Shown here: positions 9,217 through 10,971 of the stretch, one piece after another
Layout: every line of letters starts with the position of its first letter
Numbering within the stretch: the first letter of the stretch is position 1
Source of the DNA: DATLNF01 sp046590575
GTDB taxonomy: Bacteria; Actinomycetota; Actinomycetes; BP-191
Assembly: GCA_046590575.1 (NCBI GenBank)
Contig: JBKJUS010000213.1
Span: forward strand, 1-10,971
DNA: 10,971 nucleotides
Reading direction: 5' to 3'
Notes under the pieces: generated by a model
The model's input: only the letters and a program-made list of their open reading frames with translations
The model's database searches: none
Told to the model about the DNA's origin: nothing
Made by a program: the position numbers and the translations under genes

Positions 9217-10470
9217 CTAGCCTCTCGGGTACGCCGGGTGCCGGGCCACCATCGCAGCAACTGTCGCACCGACCTCGGCCGCGGCTGAGGTATCCCGCAC
9301 GGCGCGTGCGATCAGGGAGGCGATCTCCTTCATCTCGCCCTCCCCCATGCCCTGCGTCGTGACGGCCGGCGAGCCGACCCGGATGCCGGAAGCGACACTG
9401 GGCGGCTGCGGGTCGTAGGGAATGGCGTTCTTGTTCAACACGATGCGCGCAGCGTCGCAACGCGCTTCGGCCTCCGCGCCGGTGACGCCGAGAGACGCGA
9501 GGTCGAGCAGGGCGAGATGCGTGTCGGTGCCACCGGAGACCGGACGCATGCCCTCGGCGGCCAGTCCCTCGGTCAGCGCCTGTGCGTTGGCGATGACCTG
9601 GCGGGCGTAGGTCTGGTACGCCGGGGTCGCCGCCTCTTTGAGCGCGACCGCCTTCGCCGCGACGCAGTGCATCAACGGGCCACCCTGCATCATCGGGAAG
9701 ACGGCTTTGTCGAGCTTCGCGGCATGCTCGGCCTTGCAGACCAACATCCCGCCGCGGGGACCGCGTAGCACCTTGTGTGTCGTGAAGGTGACCACGTCGG
9801 CGTAGGGAACTGGACTGGGGATCGCCTGGCCGGCGACTAGTCCGATGAAGTGCGCCGCATCCACCATCAGGATGGCGCCGACCTCGTCAGCGACTGCGCG
9901 GAATGCACCGAAATCAATGAGCCGTGGGATCGCCGAGCCACCGCAGATGATCATCTTGGGCCGATGCTCGCGCGCGAGGTCGCGCATCTGGTCGTAGTCG
10001 ATGTCCTCGGTGGCCTGGCTCACGCCGTAGTGCACGGCGTTGAACCACTTGCCCGAGAAGCTGACCTTCGTGCCGTGCGTGAGGTGGCCGCCGTGCGGCA
10101 GCGACATCGCCAGCACCGTGTCACCGGGGTTGAGGAACGCGCCGTAGACCGCGATGTTGGCGCTCGCGCCGGAGTGCGGCTGCAGGTTGGGGTGCTCGGC
10201 GCCGAACAGCTCCTTGGCCCGGTTGATGCCGATCGTCTCAGCGACGTCGACGACCTCGCAGCCGCCGTAGTAGCGCTTGCCGGGGTAGCCCTCGGCGTAC
10301 TTGTTGGACAGCGTCGAGCCCAGCGCGGCCAGGACCGCGGGGCTGGTGAAGTTCTCGCTCGCGATGAGCTGCAGTCCGCTGCGCAGCCGCGCGAGCTCGT
10401 CGGTGACGACCCCTGCGATCTCCGGGTCGACCGCCTGCAGGGCGTCGAAGTCAGGTCCCCAGAACGTCAT
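9217..10470 (-). CDS. glyA: Serine hydroxymethyltransferase (divergent subgroup)
   Basis: A PLP enzyme of 417 residues converting serine and tetrahydrofolate to glycine and methylene-tetrahydrofolate in the cytoplasm. Visible: LIASENFTSP (35-44), NKYAEGYPGKRYYGGCE (56-72) with the active-site tyrosines, HSGASANIAVY (99-109), the PLP-ring Asp204 and His207 in VDAAHF, and the PLP lysine Lys233 in TTHKVLRGPRGG. Several normally constant places differ: HKV instead of HKT, SAIPR instead of SAYPR, AHFIG instead of AHIAG, and FPMMQGGP instead of FPGIQGGP. All catalytic residues remain, so it should be active. The start is ATG with an excellent GAGGAG seven bases upstream. It lies 39 bp after the phosphatase gene and probably shares its transcript. 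Confidence 0.95.
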   Translation of the reverse strand: MTFWGPDFDALQAVDPEIAGVVTDELARLRSGLQLIASENFTSPAVLAALGSTLSNKYAEGYPGKRYYGGCEVVDVAETIGINRAKELFGAEHPNLQPHSGASANIAVYGAFLNPGDTVLAMSLPHGGHLTHGTKVSFSGKWFNAVHYGVSQATEDIDYDQMRDLAREHRPKMIICGGSAIPRLIDFGAFRAVADEVGAILMVDAAHFIGLVAGQAIPSPVPYADVVTFTTHKVLRGPRGGMLVCKAEHAAKLDKAVFPMMQGGPLMHCVAAKAVALKEAATPAYQTYARQVIANAQALTEGLAAEGMRPVSGGTDTHLALLDLASLGVTGAEAEARCDAARIVLNKNAIPYDPQPPSVASGIRVGSPAVTTQGMGEGEMKEIASLIARAVRDTSAAAEVGATVAAMVARHPAYPRG

Positions 10471-10509
10471 GGCTGCTCCTCAAGTCGGTTGCGCGATCGT
10501 ACGGGCCGG

Positions 10510-10971
10510 TCAGGGGGCGGCGCTCACCGCAGCGAGCGTGTCGAGCGGGCCGGTCAGGGTGGCCTGCACCAGCTCACCGCAGGCGGCGAACGCAGATGCC
10601 GGTGCGTGGTAGGGGTCCTCGAGGTCGTCATCGCGAGGCCGCGCCGGCGGCACCAGGCCCCGACGGGCAGCGGCGGCCTTGACCAGCGCCCGGGCCCGGG
10701 CGACCACGTCACCGTCGGGGAGCTCAGCCGGGTCGACCGCCCCGACCAGCCGGGCGAACTCACGCAGCGTGAAGGTGCGGCTGGCCGCACGTGGGTGCAG
10801 CACGACGGAGGCCGCGCGGTGCTCACGGGTCGCCGCGAGCACGAGGTCGGCGCCGGCGACGTGCTCGGCGACGAGCTCCCTGGCCCGGAAGTCCGCACCG
10901 TCCACGCCGTACGCCGCCAGCGTGCTGTGGGCGTGCGCCTCCATCGGCGAGCCGCTGTGGCCCCAGGTGCC
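10510..10971 (-). CDS. Low-molecular-weight protein-tyrosine phosphatase, 5' end outside the window
   Basis: The frame is open from the window edge to a TGA at 10510 (153 residues visible). An internal ATG at 10944 is not the start: the codons before it read GTWGHSGSPMEAHA, which match the conserved SAGT...G.PM region of the family. The CX5R P-loop (CTGNICRS type) should lie just outside the window. The C-terminal DDDLEDPYHAPASAF holds the general-acid Asp of the Asp-Pro motif. The family dephosphorylates protein tyrosines, and in actinobacteria it often acts on exopolysaccharide or cell-surface control. It sits directly upstream of glyA and wecA; in Streptomyces a sua5-type gene usually comes before it. 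Confidence 0.85.
   Translation of the reverse strand, partial: GTWGHSGSPMEAHAHSTLAAYGVDGADFRARELVAEHVAGADLVLAATREHRAASVVLHPRAASRTFTLREFARLVGAVDPAELPDGDVVARARALVKAAAARRGLVPPARPRDDDLEDPYHAPASAFAACGELVQATLTGPLDTLAAVSAAP

Overview
The window looks like chromosomal DNA of a high-GC actinobacterium. The sequence is GC-rich, uses GTG start codons often, and carries the actinobacterial neighbourhood low-molecular-weight tyrosine phosphatase - glyA - wecA - ATP synthase. The ATP synthase b and delta subunits are separate genes (atpF, atpH), so this is not the fused b-delta arrangement of mycobacteria. I could not assign a genus. Every gene I can support is on the minus strand, so transcription runs from high to low coordinates.

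Layout in order of transcription. (1) 10971-8074: a low-molecular-weight tyrosine phosphatase cut by the window edge, glyA (serine hydroxymethyltransferase) and wecA (polyprenyl-phosphate HexNAc-1-phosphate transferase), with gaps of 36-39 bp. (2) 8073-7946: a 128-bp intergenic region. It holds a near-perfect Rex-type operator palindrome and a good HrdB/SigA-like promoter whose -10 box lies only 9 bp before the first ATG. (3) 7945-992: the ATP synthase operon, with two small membrane-protein genes (an AtpZ-like protein and an AtpI-like protein), then atpB, atpE, atpF, atpH, atpA, atpG and atpD (a, c, b, delta, alpha, gamma, beta). The genes are tightly packed; several overlap, or have a stop codon lying inside the next gene's ribosome-binding site. 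(4) 991-1: where atpC (epsilon) normally follows atpD, there is instead a DSP/PtpB-like tyrosine phosphatase. After it comes the start of a gene for a small secreted, cysteine-containing protein that runs off the window.

Together the operon encodes all of Fo (a, c, b) and F1 (alpha, beta, gamma, delta) except epsilon. The c subunit lacks the sodium-coordinating residues, so the enzyme is probably proton-driven. Alpha has a C-terminal tail of roughly 30-40 residues, as in actinobacterial enzymes where the tail limits ATP hydrolysis. The most interesting observations are the missing atpC, the putative redox (Rex, NADH/NAD+) control site before the operon, and the probably leaderless operon mRNA. 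I saw no mobile element, CRISPR array, tRNA or rRNA. No gene-free stretch exceeds 300 bases; the longest is 128 bp.
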